64,000 bases of DNA from Rickettsiella endosymbiont of Aleochara curtula (GCF_964030935.1 NZ_OZ034990.1:1304001-1368000), one strand, 5' to 3'; shown: positions 11,207 to 21,005, counted from the stretch's first letter. Notes: a model not told the origin generated them from the sequence alone. Made by a program: numbers and translations.

Positions 11207-11270
11207 ATCCTCATGCTGAAAATTGCTGCATGGACGCGGCACGTGCCAAAAAATTCAACGGCCGTGAATC
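11174..11270 (+). repeat. Dispersed repeat A, copy 1 (5' part shortened; overlaps ppiD 3' end)
   Basis: The copy begins ATACTC and then carries the family core TGTGTTGCCGCTCAA, a CCTCATG block, GCTGCATGGACGCGGCACGTGCCAAAA and a degenerate right end AACGGCCGTGAAT. The GCACTTGAATTTTT block near the left end is missing. The first part is read as the last codons and stop of ppiD. It has the same orientation as copy 2 on the other side of ispD. Confidence 0.75.
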
Positions 11271-11277
11271 TAAAAAC

Positions 11278-11985
11278 TTAAGAATGATTAAGGTCAGGTC
11301 GAATAGACAAGTAATAATTAAGTAAGTTCAGATCATTTTTATCCGTTACTTTAATATTATCTGTACGCCCTTCTATCATTTTCGGTTGTTGACCAAATAA
11401 CTCAATCGCATTGGCTTCATCCGTAGTAAATTGATTTTTTTTAATAGCTGAACCAAGTGCGTTAACCAGCCAATGATATCGAAACATTTGTGGTGTTACC
11501 GCTTCCCATAATTTTTTTCTATCTAAAGTTTCAAACTGCTGATTATTAATGTGTTTAATAGTACTCTTTATTGGATTCCCCAAAAGGCCACCCACAGGAT
11601 GGTTATCTAAATGCATAACAAGCTTATCAATATCGCTTTGATGCAAAAGTGGCCGCGCTGCATCATGTACCAATATCCAATCATTTTTTTTTGCAAAGGT
11701 TTTTAAGGCCAACAAACCATTAAATACCGAATGACAACGTTCTTCTCCCCCCAATGCCGTGAGCAAATGAGGAGAACTAAATTGAAGATCTGACCAATGT
11801 TTGTCCTTTTTATTGATGACCACAACACATTTTTTAAATCTTGAATCGTTCAGTAAAGTGGATAGTGAGTATTCAAGTATTTTTTTTCCATTAATAGATA
11901 TATATTGTTTAGGTAAATCTATTTGCATACGATTACCTACCCCCGCGGCTGGGACTATCGCAAAATAATTAGTTGAATATTTCAT
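11278..11985 (-). CDS. ispD: 2-C-methyl-D-erythritol 4-phosphate cytidylyltransferase
   Basis: IspD (235 residues) transfers CMP from CTP to methylerythritol phosphate in the MEP isoprenoid pathway. The N-terminal CTP-binding loop AIVPAAGVGNRMQIDLPKQY, the HDAARP motif (WILVHDAARPLL) and the terminal region TDEANAIELFGQ and EGRTDNIKVT are intact. ispF, which often adjoins ispD, is 18 kb away at 30120. The gene stands alone on the minus strand, bracketed by two same-orientation copies of repeat A. Confidence 0.96.
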   Translation of the reverse strand: MKYSTNYFAIVPAAGVGNRMQIDLPKQYISINGKKILEYSLSTLLNDSRFKKCVVVINKKDKHWSDLQFSSPHLLTALGGEERCHSVFNGLLALKTFAKKNDWILVHDAARPLLHQSDIDKLVMHLDNHPVGGLLGNPIKSTIKHINNQQFETLDRKKLWEAVTPQMFRYHWLVNALGSAIKKNQFTTDEANAIELFGQQPKMIEGRTDNIKVTDKNDLNLLNYYLSIRPDLNHS

Positions 11986-11991
11986 TTTAAT

Positions 11992-12118
11992 ACTACTCTT
12001 CGCACTTGATATTGTCTGTGTTGCCGCTCAACTCGCGACCCTCATATAGATTGGGTATGCCACAATTCTGCATGGATGCGGCACTTGCTAAAAACTCAAT
12101 TGCTGTGAGTATGCCTAC
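11992..12118 (+). repeat. Dispersed repeat A, copy 2 (near full length)
   Basis: It runs from TACTACTCTTCGCACTTG through TGTTGCCGCTCAACTCGC to CAATTGCTGTGAGTATG and contains the GCATGGATGCGGCACTTGC variant core shared with copy 1. It fills the gap between divergent ispD and cysQ and therefore lies in both their promoter regions. Confidence 0.85.
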
Positions 12119-12137
12119 AGAGGTATACTGCCAAGCT

Positions 12138-12929
12138 ATGAATTCTTTGCTTAATGATGTAGTTAGTCTTGCTAAACAAGCCGGAAAGCAAGTTCTGAAA
12201 ATTTATCAAAGTAATTTTACTGTTGAATATAAAACAGATAAATCCCCAATAACTGTTGCAGATTTAGCCTCTCATGATTGTATTTGTCAAGGCTTAAGCC
12301 AATTAATCCCTGATTTACCAATTATTTCCGAAGAGTCAGTAGCTGCTTCTTTTCAAAAGCGCCGGTGTTGGGAAAAGTATTGGTTAATTGATCCCTTGGA
12401 TGGAACGAAAGAATTTTTAGAAAAAAATGGCGAATTTACTATTAATATTGCTTTAATCGAGCAACATAAGCCAAGTTTGGGGGTTGTGTTTGTTCCATCC
12501 GCGAATATTTGTTATTTTGCTAGGAAAGGACAAGGAGCTTATAAACAAATAGGCCAAGCTCAGCCAAAAGTCATACTTAGCCGAGTTTGGGAAGAAGGGC
12601 AGCCGATCACCGCGGTAATTAGCCGTCGACATGGCATGGAGGAGTTAAAAAATTTTTTAACTCAATTTTCTCGATTAAATTTATTACATTGTGGAAGCGC
12701 TTTAAAATTTTGTTGGGTGGCTGAAGGTTTAGCCGATATGTACCCACGTTTTTCACCAACGTTTGAATGGGATACAGCAGCAGGACAATGCATACTTAAT
12801 GAGGCGGGAGGTATGGTCATCGATAATACCGGTCAAGAATTGCAATATAATAGATCATCTTCTCTGCAGATAACTGATTTTTTAGCTATAGCTGATAGAC
12901 GACATCATTGGTTGGATTATCTAAAGTGA
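12138..12929 (+). CDS. cysQ: 3'(2'),5'-bisphosphate nucleotidase
   Basis: CysQ (263 residues from the ATG at 12138) removes the 3'-phosphate from PAP/PAPS-type nucleotides and belongs to the inositol-monophosphatase fold. Metal-binding motifs are intact: EES at the end of PIISEESVA, WLIDPLDGTKEFLEKNGEFTINIAL, and the C-terminal WDTAAGQCILNEAGG. The frame is open upstream into repeat A, but MNSLLNDVVSLAKQAGKQVL matches the normal family start and gives a normal length. No strong Shine-Dalgarno sequence is seen; ATG 12111 is an alternative. Confidence 0.94.
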   Translation: MNSLLNDVVSLAKQAGKQVLKIYQSNFTVEYKTDKSPITVADLASHDCICQGLSQLIPDLPIISEESVAASFQKRRCWEKYWLIDPLDGTKEFLEKNGEFTINIALIEQHKPSLGVVFVPSANICYFARKGQGAYKQIGQAQPKVILSRVWEEGQPITAVISRRHGMEELKNFLTQFSRLNLLHCGSALKFCWVAEGLADMYPRFSPTFEWDTAAGQCILNEAGGMVIDNTGQELQYNRSSSLQITDFLAIADRRHHWLDYLK

Positions 12930-12965
12930 TCATAAAAAATTAACACTATTTATAGGAATCTAAAT

Positions 12966-13955
12966 ATGAATAAAAAACCGATTAAAATAGCCATTACCGG
13001 AGCCGCTGGCCAAATAGGCTATGCTTTATTGTTTCGTATCGCATCAGGTCAAATGTTTGGTCTAGATCAGCCTGTCATACTTCACTTATTAGAATTAGAA
13101 AAGAGCCTTCCGGTGTTACATGGAACGGCTATGGAGCTCGATGATTGTGCTTTTCCTTTATTAAAAAATATTGTTTGTACCAGTCAATTGAATGAGTCAA
13201 TGAAGGATATTAATTGGGCAATTTTAGTCGGTTCTATGCCGCGTAAAGAAGGGATGGAGCGTGCAGACCTTTTAAAAATAAATGGGGGTATATTTGCTCC
13301 GCAAGGAAAGGCAATCAATGCCCATGCCGCTGCCGATGTAAAAGTGTTTGTGGTAGGAAATCCTTGTAATACCAATTGTTTGATCGCTATGCACCATGCT
13401 CCAGATATCCCCAAAGATCGTTTTTTTGCTATGACTTTATTAGATGAAAATCGAGCGCGTGCGCAATTGGCTAAAAAAGCCGCGGTTTCTGTTGATGAAG
13501 TGACGCAAATGGCAATTTGGGGGAATCATTCGTCAACACAGTATCCTGATTTTTATAATGCTAAAATCGCGAATAGGCCAGCTGTTGAAATGATTTCTGA
13601 TAAAAATTGGCTAGAAAATGACTTTATCCCAATAGTGCAGACACGCGGCGCTGCAGTTATCAAAGCTAGGGGAGCATCCTCTGCTGCTTCGGCCGCTAAT
13701 GCAGTAGTAGGGAGTATCTATCATTTAACACATGACACAAAAAAAGATGATTTTTTTTCGGTTGCTGCCTGCTCGATGGGTCAATATGGAGTTGATAAAG
13801 GGTTAATATTTTCTTTTCCTAGCCGCGTTGATAATGGCCAGTTTAGTATAGTGAATGGTATTCAGCACAATCCATTTGGACAGGAAAAAATTAAATTGAC
13901 TCTAAATGAATTACGTGCCGAAAAAGATGAAATAAAAAAAATGGGTTTAATTTGA
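12966..13955 (+). CDS. mdh: NAD-dependent malate dehydrogenase
   Basis: This 329-residue enzyme interconverts malate and oxaloacetate in the TCA cycle. It belongs to the cytosolic-type MDH group: [32 protein letters not shown] and [14 protein letters not shown] are diagnostic. The NAD motif GAAGQIG, substrate arginines in [24 protein letters not shown], and the catalytic His in [13 protein letters not shown] are intact. The gene stands alone, followed by an AT-rich gap with an inverted repeat. Confidence 0.97.
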   Translation: MNKKPIKIAITGAAGQIGYALLFRIASGQMFGLDQPVILHLLELEKSLPVLHGTAMELDDCAFPLLKNIVCTSQLNESMKDINWAILVGSMPRKEGMERADLLKINGGIFAPQGKAINAHAAADVKVFVVGNPCNTNCLIAMHHAPDIPKDRFFAMTLLDENRARAQLAKKAAVSVDEVTQMAIWGNHSSTQYPDFYNAKIANRPAVEMISDKNWLENDFIPIVQTRGAAVIKARGASSAASAANAVVGSIYHLTHDTKKDDFFSVAACSMGQYGVDKGLIFSFPSRVDNGQFSIVNGIQHNPFGQEKIKLTLNELRAEKDEIKKMGLI

Positions 13956-14413
13956 CAATTCTTTTAGTAGAAAATAAAAAATTGTACGGTGGGTTTATTA
14001 TAATTAAAGCATTTCCCCCGTACAATGTGCCAAGTTATTTTTCTTTTTCAAGAAGCCGAAAATTATTATTTTTAATTAACAGCTTTTTATTTTTATTTCT
14101 AAGCTTCAGTTTTTTTAAAAAACTTATTTGAAATTAATTAATTTAATATTAGAAATAATACCGAATTATTTTTTAATTGTCTAAGTATTAAAAAAATTTG
14201 TAAAATATTTTTTATAATAAATAATTTTCTGATTTAAATTTTTATAAAAAATTGCTTTATTTGAACAATTTATTGAATCTTAAAAGTTATTGATTAGAAA
14301 TGTAGAATTTTCTGAAAGGTTCAAATAATATTTTGAGAACAGAGCACTAATTTGATGAGAGAGATACTCTAATCAATGCAATCATGACGTGCATATAAAA
14401 GTGGAAAATAAGT
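13956..14413. other. AT-rich gene-free gap between convergent mdh and ftsK
   Basis: This stretch of about 450 bp has no credible coding frame and no copy of repeats A or B. It contains an inverted repeat near its start (separate entry) and then several hundred bases dominated by A/T runs. Nothing else can be identified; it may be decayed sequence. Confidence 0.6.
13981..14026. repeat. Inverted repeat downstream of mdh
   Basis: ATTGTACGG (13981-13989) and CCGTACAAT (14018-14026) are perfect complements. Pairing extends by GGG/CCC with one mismatch, and the loop is about 20 nt. It lies 26 bp after the mdh stop. It may act as a transcription terminator or stabilising hairpin, but there is no T-run directly behind the stem. 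Confidence 0.55.
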
Positions 14414-16720
14414 TTACTCATTTAATCTGTCGGGTATAAGAATGTCACGATTTCCATTGCTTTCCATGGCACTAACTAAACCGGCTTTCTCCATATCCTC
14501 CATTAACCGTGCAGCACGGTTATAGCCGATTTTAAGTCGCCGCTGGATACTAGAAATAGAAGCACGGCGAGTTTCTATAACAATTTGTACGGCTTGATCA
14601 TACAACACATCTTTTTCACCGCAGCTGTTATCTAAAAAATCTAGATCTCCACCTTCGTTAAGATTGGCTTGAGTAAGATCAAGCATATATTCCGGCGCGG
14701 CAGATTTTTTTAAGGCATTGACTACTTGGTGAACTTCTTGATCAGCTACGAAAGCACCATGAACCCGAATAGGAACACCTGTCCCTGGAGCTAAATACAA
14801 CATATCACCATGACCCAACAATTGGTCAGCACCTTGTTGATCAAGAATAGTACGAGAATCAATTTTTGATGAGACCTGAAACGAAATACGTGTGGGGATA
14901 TTTGCTTTGATTAAGCCAGTGATAACATCTACAGAGGGTCTTTGAGTCGCTAAAATCAAATGTATGCCCGCAGCCCTAGCTTTTTGTGCAATCCTGGCAA
15001 TTAATTCTTCAACTTTCTTGCCAACCACCATCATCATGTCGGCAAACTCATCGATTAATACAATAATATAGGGAAGATGTTCTAAAGCTTCTGCTTTGCC
15101 TCCTTGTTCTGGTTTCCAGAAAGGATCATTGAGTGGTTGCCCTTTATCATTTGCTTCTTGTATTTTTTGGTTATGTCCTGCTAAATTTCGTACGCCTAAA
15201 TGCGCCATCAATTTATAACGGCGTTCCATTTCTGCGACGCACCAGCGTAAGGCATTCGCAGCTTCTTTCATATCGGTGACAACCGGAGCTAAAAGATGTG
15301 GAATACCTTCATAAATAGCTAGCTCTAACATTTTTGGGTCTATCATAATCAGTCTAACTTGTTGAGGTGTGGCCTTATATAAGATGCTTAATAACATGGC
15401 ATTGAGACCGACTGATTTTCCGGAACCTGTTGTTCCTGCAACAAGCAGATGTGGCATTTTACCTAGATCAACGATGACAGGATGGCCGGCTATATCTTTA
15501 CCTAGAGCGAGCGAAAGTGGTGAGCGTGCATGCTGATAAGCAGTTGAACTTAGTACTTCGCTAAGCCTGACAATTTCGCGATGTTTGTTAGGGACCTCCA
15601 ATCCAATGACGGACTTCCCAGGAATAACCTCCACAATACGTACACTAATCACGGATAATGAACGAGCTAAATCTTTGGCGAGTCCTGTGATGCGGCTTAC
15701 TTTAATTCCAGCGGCTGGTTGCATTTCAAAGCGGGTGACCACAGGCCCTGGATGCACAGCTACCACTTGTACCTGTATACCAAAGTCTTTTAATCGCAGT
15801 TCAACATTACGTGATAGCTGTTCTAATTCATCCCGTGTGTAACCTTCTTTACTTAATTTTTCAGCCGGGTCTAATAGAGTTAACGATGGAAGAGAAGATC
15901 CAGTAACAGTTTTTTTAATCGAAACTATGGTTGTAGGCGAAGAGTAAGGTTTAATAGAAAGTGGATTATGATGAGCAACTTCCGTGTTAGTTAAAGGTGA
16001 ATTTATTATGGAATTAAATTGAGGTGAAAGTTTGCTGTTAGTAGTATTGAGTATATCCGATTTATTCTGAGTGCTTACATGGGGTTTAATTTTTTCAGAA
16101 GCCCTTATTTTCATGCCATACATAATTAGCTTTTTTATTTTTTCAGTAATTTTTGCGGGCATTCCTACTATATAATTGCTTATTTTATCGATAATATTTA
16201 ACCAAGAAAAACCTGTTGCCAGTGTAGTACTGGCTAATAAAAGGGCTAATAGAAATAATGTGCTGCCGACTACATTGAATTGAACAATAAAACTTTTTGT
16301 TACAATATTTCCTAATTGTCCTCCTGGAGTATAACCGTGCGTGGTGTGTGTACTATGCAATGTTGCCAGCCCACAAGCTGCAATAAAAATAGTGATAAAA
16401 CCTAAAAGACGTAAAATTAAGAAAGAATAACTAAAAGATAAACTGGAAAAACGACCTTTAAAACATTGCCATCCCCCATACACCAGTAATGCGGGGAATA
16501 AATAAGCTAAAGAACCAAAGCTATTAAAAAAGAAATGAGCAAGTTGATCTCCCCAGCGGCCTGCTATGTTAATTGAGGCTTTGACATGTAGTGCAGGATG
16601 GTAAGTCCACAGGGCTAAAAATAAAAAAAGGGCAAGAGCACCGCTAACGATGAGTAGACCTTCTAATAAGCGTTGCTTGAGACTTAATTGCAAAAATTCT
16701 TCAGTTCGGGTTCTTTTCAA
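14414..16720 (-). CDS. ftsK: DNA translocase FtsK
   Basis: FtsK (768 residues) is the septal DNA pump that helps resolve and segregate chromosome dimers. Several N-terminal membrane segments lie in residues 20-190. A linker rich in Ser/Asn/Lys follows, then the RecA-like motor with Walker [15 protein letters not shown] and Walker [13 protein letters not shown]. The C-terminal winged-helix gamma domain (about 705-765, with [21 protein letters not shown]) recognises polarity sequences. The start is a TTG (16720-16718) backed by a strong AAGGAG 5 bp upstream. It is of the short type found in many gammaproteobacteria. Confidence 0.97.
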   Translation of the reverse strand: MKRTRTEEFLQLSLKQRLLEGLLIVSGALALFLFLALWTYHPALHVKASINIAGRWGDQLAHFFFNSFGSLAYLFPALLVYGGWQCFKGRFSSLSFSYSFLILRLLGFITIFIAACGLATLHSTHTTHGYTPGGQLGNIVTKSFIVQFNVVGSTLFLLALLLASTTLATGFSWLNIIDKISNYIVGMPAKITEKIKKLIMYGMKIRASEKIKPHVSTQNKSDILNTTNSKLSPQFNSIINSPLTNTEVAHHNPLSIKPYSSPTTIVSIKKTVTGSSLPSLTLLDPAEKLSKEGYTRDELEQLSRNVELRLKDFGIQVQVVAVHPGPVVTRFEMQPAAGIKVSRITGLAKDLARSLSVISVRIVEVIPGKSVIGLEVPNKHREIVRLSEVLSSTAYQHARSPLSLALGKDIAGHPVIVDLGKMPHLLVAGTTGSGKSVGLNAMLLSILYKATPQQVRLIMIDPKMLELAIYEGIPHLLAPVVTDMKEAANALRWCVAEMERRYKLMAHLGVRNLAGHNQKIQEANDKGQPLNDPFWKPEQGGKAEALEHLPYIIVLIDEFADMMMVVGKKVEELIARIAQKARAAGIHLILATQRPSVDVITGLIKANIPTRISFQVSSKIDSRTILDQQGADQLLGHGDMLYLAPGTGVPIRVHGAFVADQEVHQVVNALKKSAAPEYMLDLTQANLNEGGDLDFLDNSCGEKDVLYDQAVQIVIETRRASISSIQRRLKIGYNRAARLMEDMEKAGLVSAMESNGNRDILIPDRLNE

Positions 16721-16768
16721 AGGGGCTCCTTAGTAAGCTACATACATAATCATACAGTCTTTTTGAAA

Positions 16769-16892
16769 TATACTCTTCGCACTTGAATTTTTATCCATGT
16801 TGCCGCTCAATTCACAATCTTCATATGTTAATTAACGAAGTTGGCTTCACAACATGGTGTCTACTCCTCAAAACCCCATTGCTGTGAGTATA
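16769..16892 (+). repeat. Dispersed repeat A, copy 3 (full length, 124 bp)
   Basis: This is a full copy: TATACTCTTCGCACTTGAATTTTT at the left and CCATTGCTGTGAGTATA at the right, with the core TGTTGCCGCTCAATTC and GGCTTCACAACATGG. The ends form an imperfect terminal inverted repeat. It occupies the divergent ftsK-trxB gap; a TATACT lies downstream at 16930-16935 as a possible trxB -10 box. Confidence 0.85.
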
Positions 16893-16990
16893 CTTATGGG
16901 GTATAGATACTATTTATAGCGTTCTTTGTTATACTTTGTTAACAATTTTAATTATAACAATTTTTTTCTTATCTGGGTTTTTACCCTTAA

Positions 16991-17986
<996 letters not shown>

Positions 17987-18014
17987 AATTACAAATTACA
18001 ATGAGGCATCGTGA

Positions 18015-18758
18015 ATGCATAGTAGATTATTAGGATTTTGCTTATTGTTATTAACGGTATACCCGGTTTTTGCAATAAATTCAGATAGTGATTTAAATAA
18101 CGATCCTTATGAAAATTATAATCGGCACGCATTTAAGCTTAATCAGACTTTAGATAAAATTTTTTTTAAACCCGTTGCTACCGTTTATAAAACTATTTTG
18201 CCGTGGCCTGTAACGAAAGGTATCGGTAACTTTTTTAGTAATTTAGAGCAAGTTCCTACGATTATTAATGATTTACTGCAGGGGGAATTTTATGATGCAA
18301 CCTCTGATACTTGGCGTTTATTGATAAATAGTACGATAGGGGTTGCAGGATTTATTGATGTGGCTACTCGAATTGGATTACCTGATCATCATCAGGACTT
18401 TGGTCTTACTTTAGCTAAATGGGGTTATAGCTCTTCAGCTTATCTAGTCGTCCCTATTTTAGGTCCGCGAACTATACGAGATACCATTTCTTGGGGGATG
18501 GATTATGGTGTTTTTTCTATTTATCCTTATATAAATGATGTCCCCTGGCGAAATGGTTTAACATGGGGGAGTTTCATTAATGCTAGGGCCCAATTGTTGG
18601 ATTTCGATCAGGCGATTAAGCAAGCTTCTTTCGACCCCTACGTATTCCAACGCAATGCTTATTTACAACGTAGAAATTATTTAATTCGTGAAAACAATAA
18701 TCTAGTAACCGATGAGGATGATGATGAGGATGAAGATAATGATGATATAGCAGAATAG
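18015..18758 (+). CDS. mlaA: MlaA/VacJ family phospholipid-asymmetry protein without a lipobox cysteine
   Basis: MlaA removes misplaced phospholipids from the outer leaflet of the outer membrane together with the MlaFEDB/MlaC pathway. The family core DPYENYNRHAFKLNQTLD, FSNLEQVPTIINDLLQGEF, NSTIGVAGFIDVA, GLTLAKWGYSSSAYLVVPILGPRTIRDT is clear. The N-terminus is a good signal peptide (hydrophobic core FCLLLLTVYPVFA), but no Cys lies at the expected lipobox position. It would be cleaved at VFA-IN by signal peptidase I instead of being lipidated. The C-terminus is an acidic run (DEDDDEDEDNDD). It follows trxB by 28 bp. Confidence 0.93.
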   Translation: MHSRLLGFCLLLLTVYPVFAINSDSDLNNDPYENYNRHAFKLNQTLDKIFFKPVATVYKTILPWPVTKGIGNFFSNLEQVPTIINDLLQGEFYDATSDTWRLLINSTIGVAGFIDVATRIGLPDHHQDFGLTLAKWGYSSSAYLVVPILGPRTIRDTISWGMDYGVFSIYPYINDVPWRNGLTWGSFINARAQLLDFDQAIKQASFDPYVFQRNAYLQRRNYLIRENNNLVTDEDDDEDEDNDDIAE

Positions 18759-18856
18759 CTTTTATAAGTTATTCCTCGTCATTTATTATATTGCATGGAT
18801 GCATCGGGTTTAAAAATAGTAGTCTAAAAATATAATTTTTTAATTTTGGAGGTTTC

Positions 18857-19336
18857 ATGAAAGAAATACTTAATGGTGGATTGACTGAAGCCAAGAGAAA
18901 GAAAGTTGCTGATGGATTGATTAAATTATTAGCAAATAATTATGTTTTATATTTAAAAACACATAATTTCCATTGGAATGTTGTGGGGCCTATGTTCCAA
19001 CCGTTACATAGTGTATTTGAAGCACAATATATCGATTTATGGAATGCAGGAGATACCATCGCTGAACGTGTTCGGGCATTAGGGTTTCCTGTGCCAGCCA
19101 GCTATGCTGATTTCGCAAAATTAAGCAAAATCAAAGAAGCAGTGGGTACACGCACAATTAAGGCTAAAGATATGATTAGCCAGCTGGTGCATGATCAGGA
19201 AGTCATGGTTCGTTTAGCGCGTGAACTGTTACCAGAGACCGAAGGAGCTGACGATCAAGTGTCCGTAGACTTACTTTCTGACCGAATGGAAGTCCATGAA
19301 AAAAATGCATGGATGTTACGTAGCTTTTTAGAATAG
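18857..19336 (+). CDS. dps: Dps-family ferritin-like DNA-protection protein
   Basis: A 159-residue Dps-type protein that assembles into dodecamers, oxidises and stores iron, and protects DNA from peroxide damage. The dinuclear ferroxidase residues lie in THNFHWNVVGPMF, and in the FEAQYIDLWNAGDTIAERVRALG segment of the partner subunit. A perfect GGAGG precedes the ATG by 7 bp. The TAG stop at 19334-19336 coincides with the left edge of a repeat B element. Confidence 0.95.
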   Translation: MKEILNGGLTEAKRKKVADGLIKLLANNYVLYLKTHNFHWNVVGPMFQPLHSVFEAQYIDLWNAGDTIAERVRALGFPVPASYADFAKLSKIKEAVGTRTIKAKDMISQLVHDQEVMVRLARELLPETEGADDQVSVDLLSDRMEVHEKNAWMLRSFLE

Positions 19337-19479
19337 ACCATTTGCTAAAACCCAGTTATGGGCTTGAGTTCGAGGCGAACGATTTGCAAGGACCGGAGTT
19401 TATTTAAGTAAATGAGGACCGTAGTAAATCGTTTAACATTGAAATCAAGTTTATACCGCAGGTTTAGGAAGAGGTGGTT
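19334..19479 (+). repeat. MITE-like repeat B, copy 1 (degenerate termini)
   Basis: This stretch aligns with the reverse complement of the copy at 44288-44432. Shared blocks include AAACCCAGT.ATGGG.TTGAGTT.GAGGC, CCGGAGTTTA, AGTAAATGAGGACCGTAG and GAAATCAAGT.TAT...GCAGGTT. Its left end, TAGACCATTTGC, overlaps the dps stop. The right terminal repeat is badly decayed (GGTTTAGGAAGAGGTGGT), so this is the older copy. Confidence 0.8.
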
Positions 19480-19637
19480 TGAGGATCTTTAACCAACTTT
19501 ACCATCCTATATACCCTAGAGGATTGTCCTGTGTTACTATGATTGCGTTTAGTTTATCTCTGCCATAGCCGGATTAGTTAGCGTGCAAACGACTAATATC
19601 CTGGGTGTGGCCTTTTTTAGCCTTTTGGAGGTTTTGC
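19480..19637 (+). promoter_or_regulatory. Leader region of the RRM protein gene with a hairpin
   Basis: Between repeat B and the RRM gene, GGATTAGT (19571-19578) can pair with ACTAATATCC (19592-19601). A run CCTTTTTTAGCC follows and then the GGAGG ribosome-binding site (19627-19631). It could be an attenuator or temperature-responsive leader, as RRM proteins of this type are often cold-induced; that is inference. No coding frame is evident. Confidence 0.35.
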
Positions 19638-20063
19638 GTGAATAAAAGATTGTATGTGGGTGGTTTAAGCTATAGCGTCGATGACGATGGACTAAGAGAG
19701 CTTTTTACCCCTTTTGGGACAGTAAACTTTGTTAAAGTTATTCGAGACTTCCACAGTGGCCGTAGCAAGGGCTTTGGTTTTGTTGAAATGTCCACACCTG
19801 AAGAAGCGAAAGAAGCTATAGAAGCTTTACATGGTAGTATCCATGAAAGACGTACTATTACCGTTTCTGAAGCTAATCCACCTGATTCTAGCTCCGGCGG
19901 CGGCGCTGGTGGTGGACGTCGTACCGGTGGTGGTGCTGGCGGCGGCGGCGGCGGACGTCGTACCGGCGGCGGCGGCGGACGTAGTGGCGGCATGGGCGGT
20001 TCAGGTGGTGGCAATGGTGGTGGTTACCATCGTGGCCGTGAGCAACGTGAAGAGCAGTATTAA
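19638..20063 (+). CDS. RNA-binding protein with one RRM domain and a glycine-rich tail
   Basis: This 141-residue protein starts at GTG 19638, set by GGAGG 6 bp upstream; the open frame extends 11 codons further but those lie in the leader. Residues about 3-78 form an RRM fold with RNP2 LYVGGL and RNP1 KGFGFVEM. The rest is a low-complexity tail of Gly blocks separated by GRRTGGG units, ending HRGREQREEQY. It resembles the glycine-rich RNA-binding proteins known from cyanobacteria and some proteobacteria, thought to act as RNA chaperones. The target RNA is unknown. Confidence 0.93.
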   Translation: MNKRLYVGGLSYSVDDDGLRELFTPFGTVNFVKVIRDFHSGRSKGFGFVEMSTPEEAKEAIEALHGSIHERRTITVSEANPPDSSSGGGAGGGRRTGGGAGGGGGGRRTGGGGGRSGGMGGSGGGNGGGYHRGREQREEQY

Positions 20064-20096
20064 GAGATTTAGTACCGTATATAATAGAAAGTAGGT

Positions 20097-20831
20097 TTAA
20101 TTCCCGTCTAAGTAAGTCCGGGCACAACACCATACATCTATTCTTTTTACACCCACATCGTATAAAGCGCGACTCATCTCGATGAGCGTATGACCAGTGG
20201 TCATTACGTCATCGAGTAGCGCTATATGTTGATAAGCAAGATTCTGATGTGCGACAAACGCACGTTTGACATTATTTGCGCGCTGATTTGCTGGCAACTT
20301 AGTTTGGGCAACGGTGTTCACTAATCTTTTGCATCGTTTATATTCAATCGGTATATTTAATTTTTTAGAAATGGGACGAGCTAGTTCTATTGCTTGATTA
20401 AATCCTCGCTCATACAGTCTACTTTTGTGTAAAGGTACTGGAATTATTATATCGGGTAGTTTTTCAGCTTGGTATTCCGAGGTGATTTTTTCAGCTAACA
20501 AAGTGCCTAAAATATGTGCATAAATTAATCGTTGCTGGAACTTAAGGCCAGTAATTAATTTTTTTATTATTTCTGTGTAAGAAAAAGGAACGCATAGCTT
20601 ATGAAAAGGTAAGGGTTTTTTTAGGCAAGCACCGCAAGCAGATTGGTTTGTAAAAACTAAAGGGGTGGCACAATAAAAACAGACATTTTTTAACCAAGGC
20701 AAAGATTTTTCGCATTCAATACATAAATCAAGTTCTCTATTGGCTTTGTCGTTGCATAAAATACAATTATAAGGAAAGAAGCAGTGAGTAATCCCTTTAT
20801 TTATTTGTTTTAGTATTGTACCGATATTCAT
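20097..20831 (-). CDS. comF: ComF-family phosphoribosyltransferase-like protein
   Basis: ComF-like protein (about 244 residues) with an N-terminal cysteine cluster (CILCNDKANRELDLCIEC, CFYCATP, CGACLK) that probably binds zinc. A C-terminal type I phosphoribosyltransferase fold follows, with the PRPP loop IALLDDVMTTGHTL. IIPVPLHKSRLYERGFNQAIELA is the ComF/GntX signature. The family is linked to DNA uptake in competent bacteria and to other roles elsewhere. The start is ATG 20831 or the adjacent GTG 20834. Confidence 0.93.
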   Translation of the reverse strand: MNIGTILKQINKGITHCFFPYNCILCNDKANRELDLCIECEKSLPWLKNVCFYCATPLVFTNQSACGACLKKPLPFHKLCVPFSYTEIIKKLITGLKFQQRLIYAHILGTLLAEKITSEYQAEKLPDIIIPVPLHKSRLYERGFNQAIELARPISKKLNIPIEYKRCKRLVNTVAQTKLPANQRANNVKRAFVAHQNLAYQHIALLDDVMTTGHTLIEMSRALYDVGVKRIDVWCCARTYLDGN

Positions 20832-20852
20832 CACTTAAAATCCCTGTTAATC

Positions 20853-20982
20853 TATATCCTTCGCACCTAAGCTTTTGTTTGTTGCCGTGCCGCTCAACAA
20901 CTCGCAATCCTATGTATCCTATAATACACTCGGTTGATTAGTACGTGGCCCACTTCAAAAAATCCAATTGCCGCGAGTATAA
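20853..20982 (+). repeat. Dispersed repeat A, copy 4 (full length, divergent)
   Basis: Left end TATATCCTTCGCACCTAAGCTTTTG, core TGCCGCTCAACAACTCGCAATCC and right end CCAATTGCCGCGAGTATA. A short internal duplication gives TTGCCGTGCCGCTCAA. It fills most of the comF-glmS divergent gap. Confidence 0.8.
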
Positions 20983-21005
20983 TAAATATCCAACCCTAGT
21001 AAATC

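Noticed and set aside
16769..16892. Repeat A as part of a CRISPR array
   Set aside because: Copies are single, dispersed over the window and too long, with no regular spacers or cas genes.
19670..20014. Long Pro-rich open frame on the minus strand opposite the glycine-rich tail of the RRM gene
   Set aside because: GGN repeats read in antisense give Pro runs automatically; the sense strand has the RRM motifs and a Shine-Dalgarno sequence.
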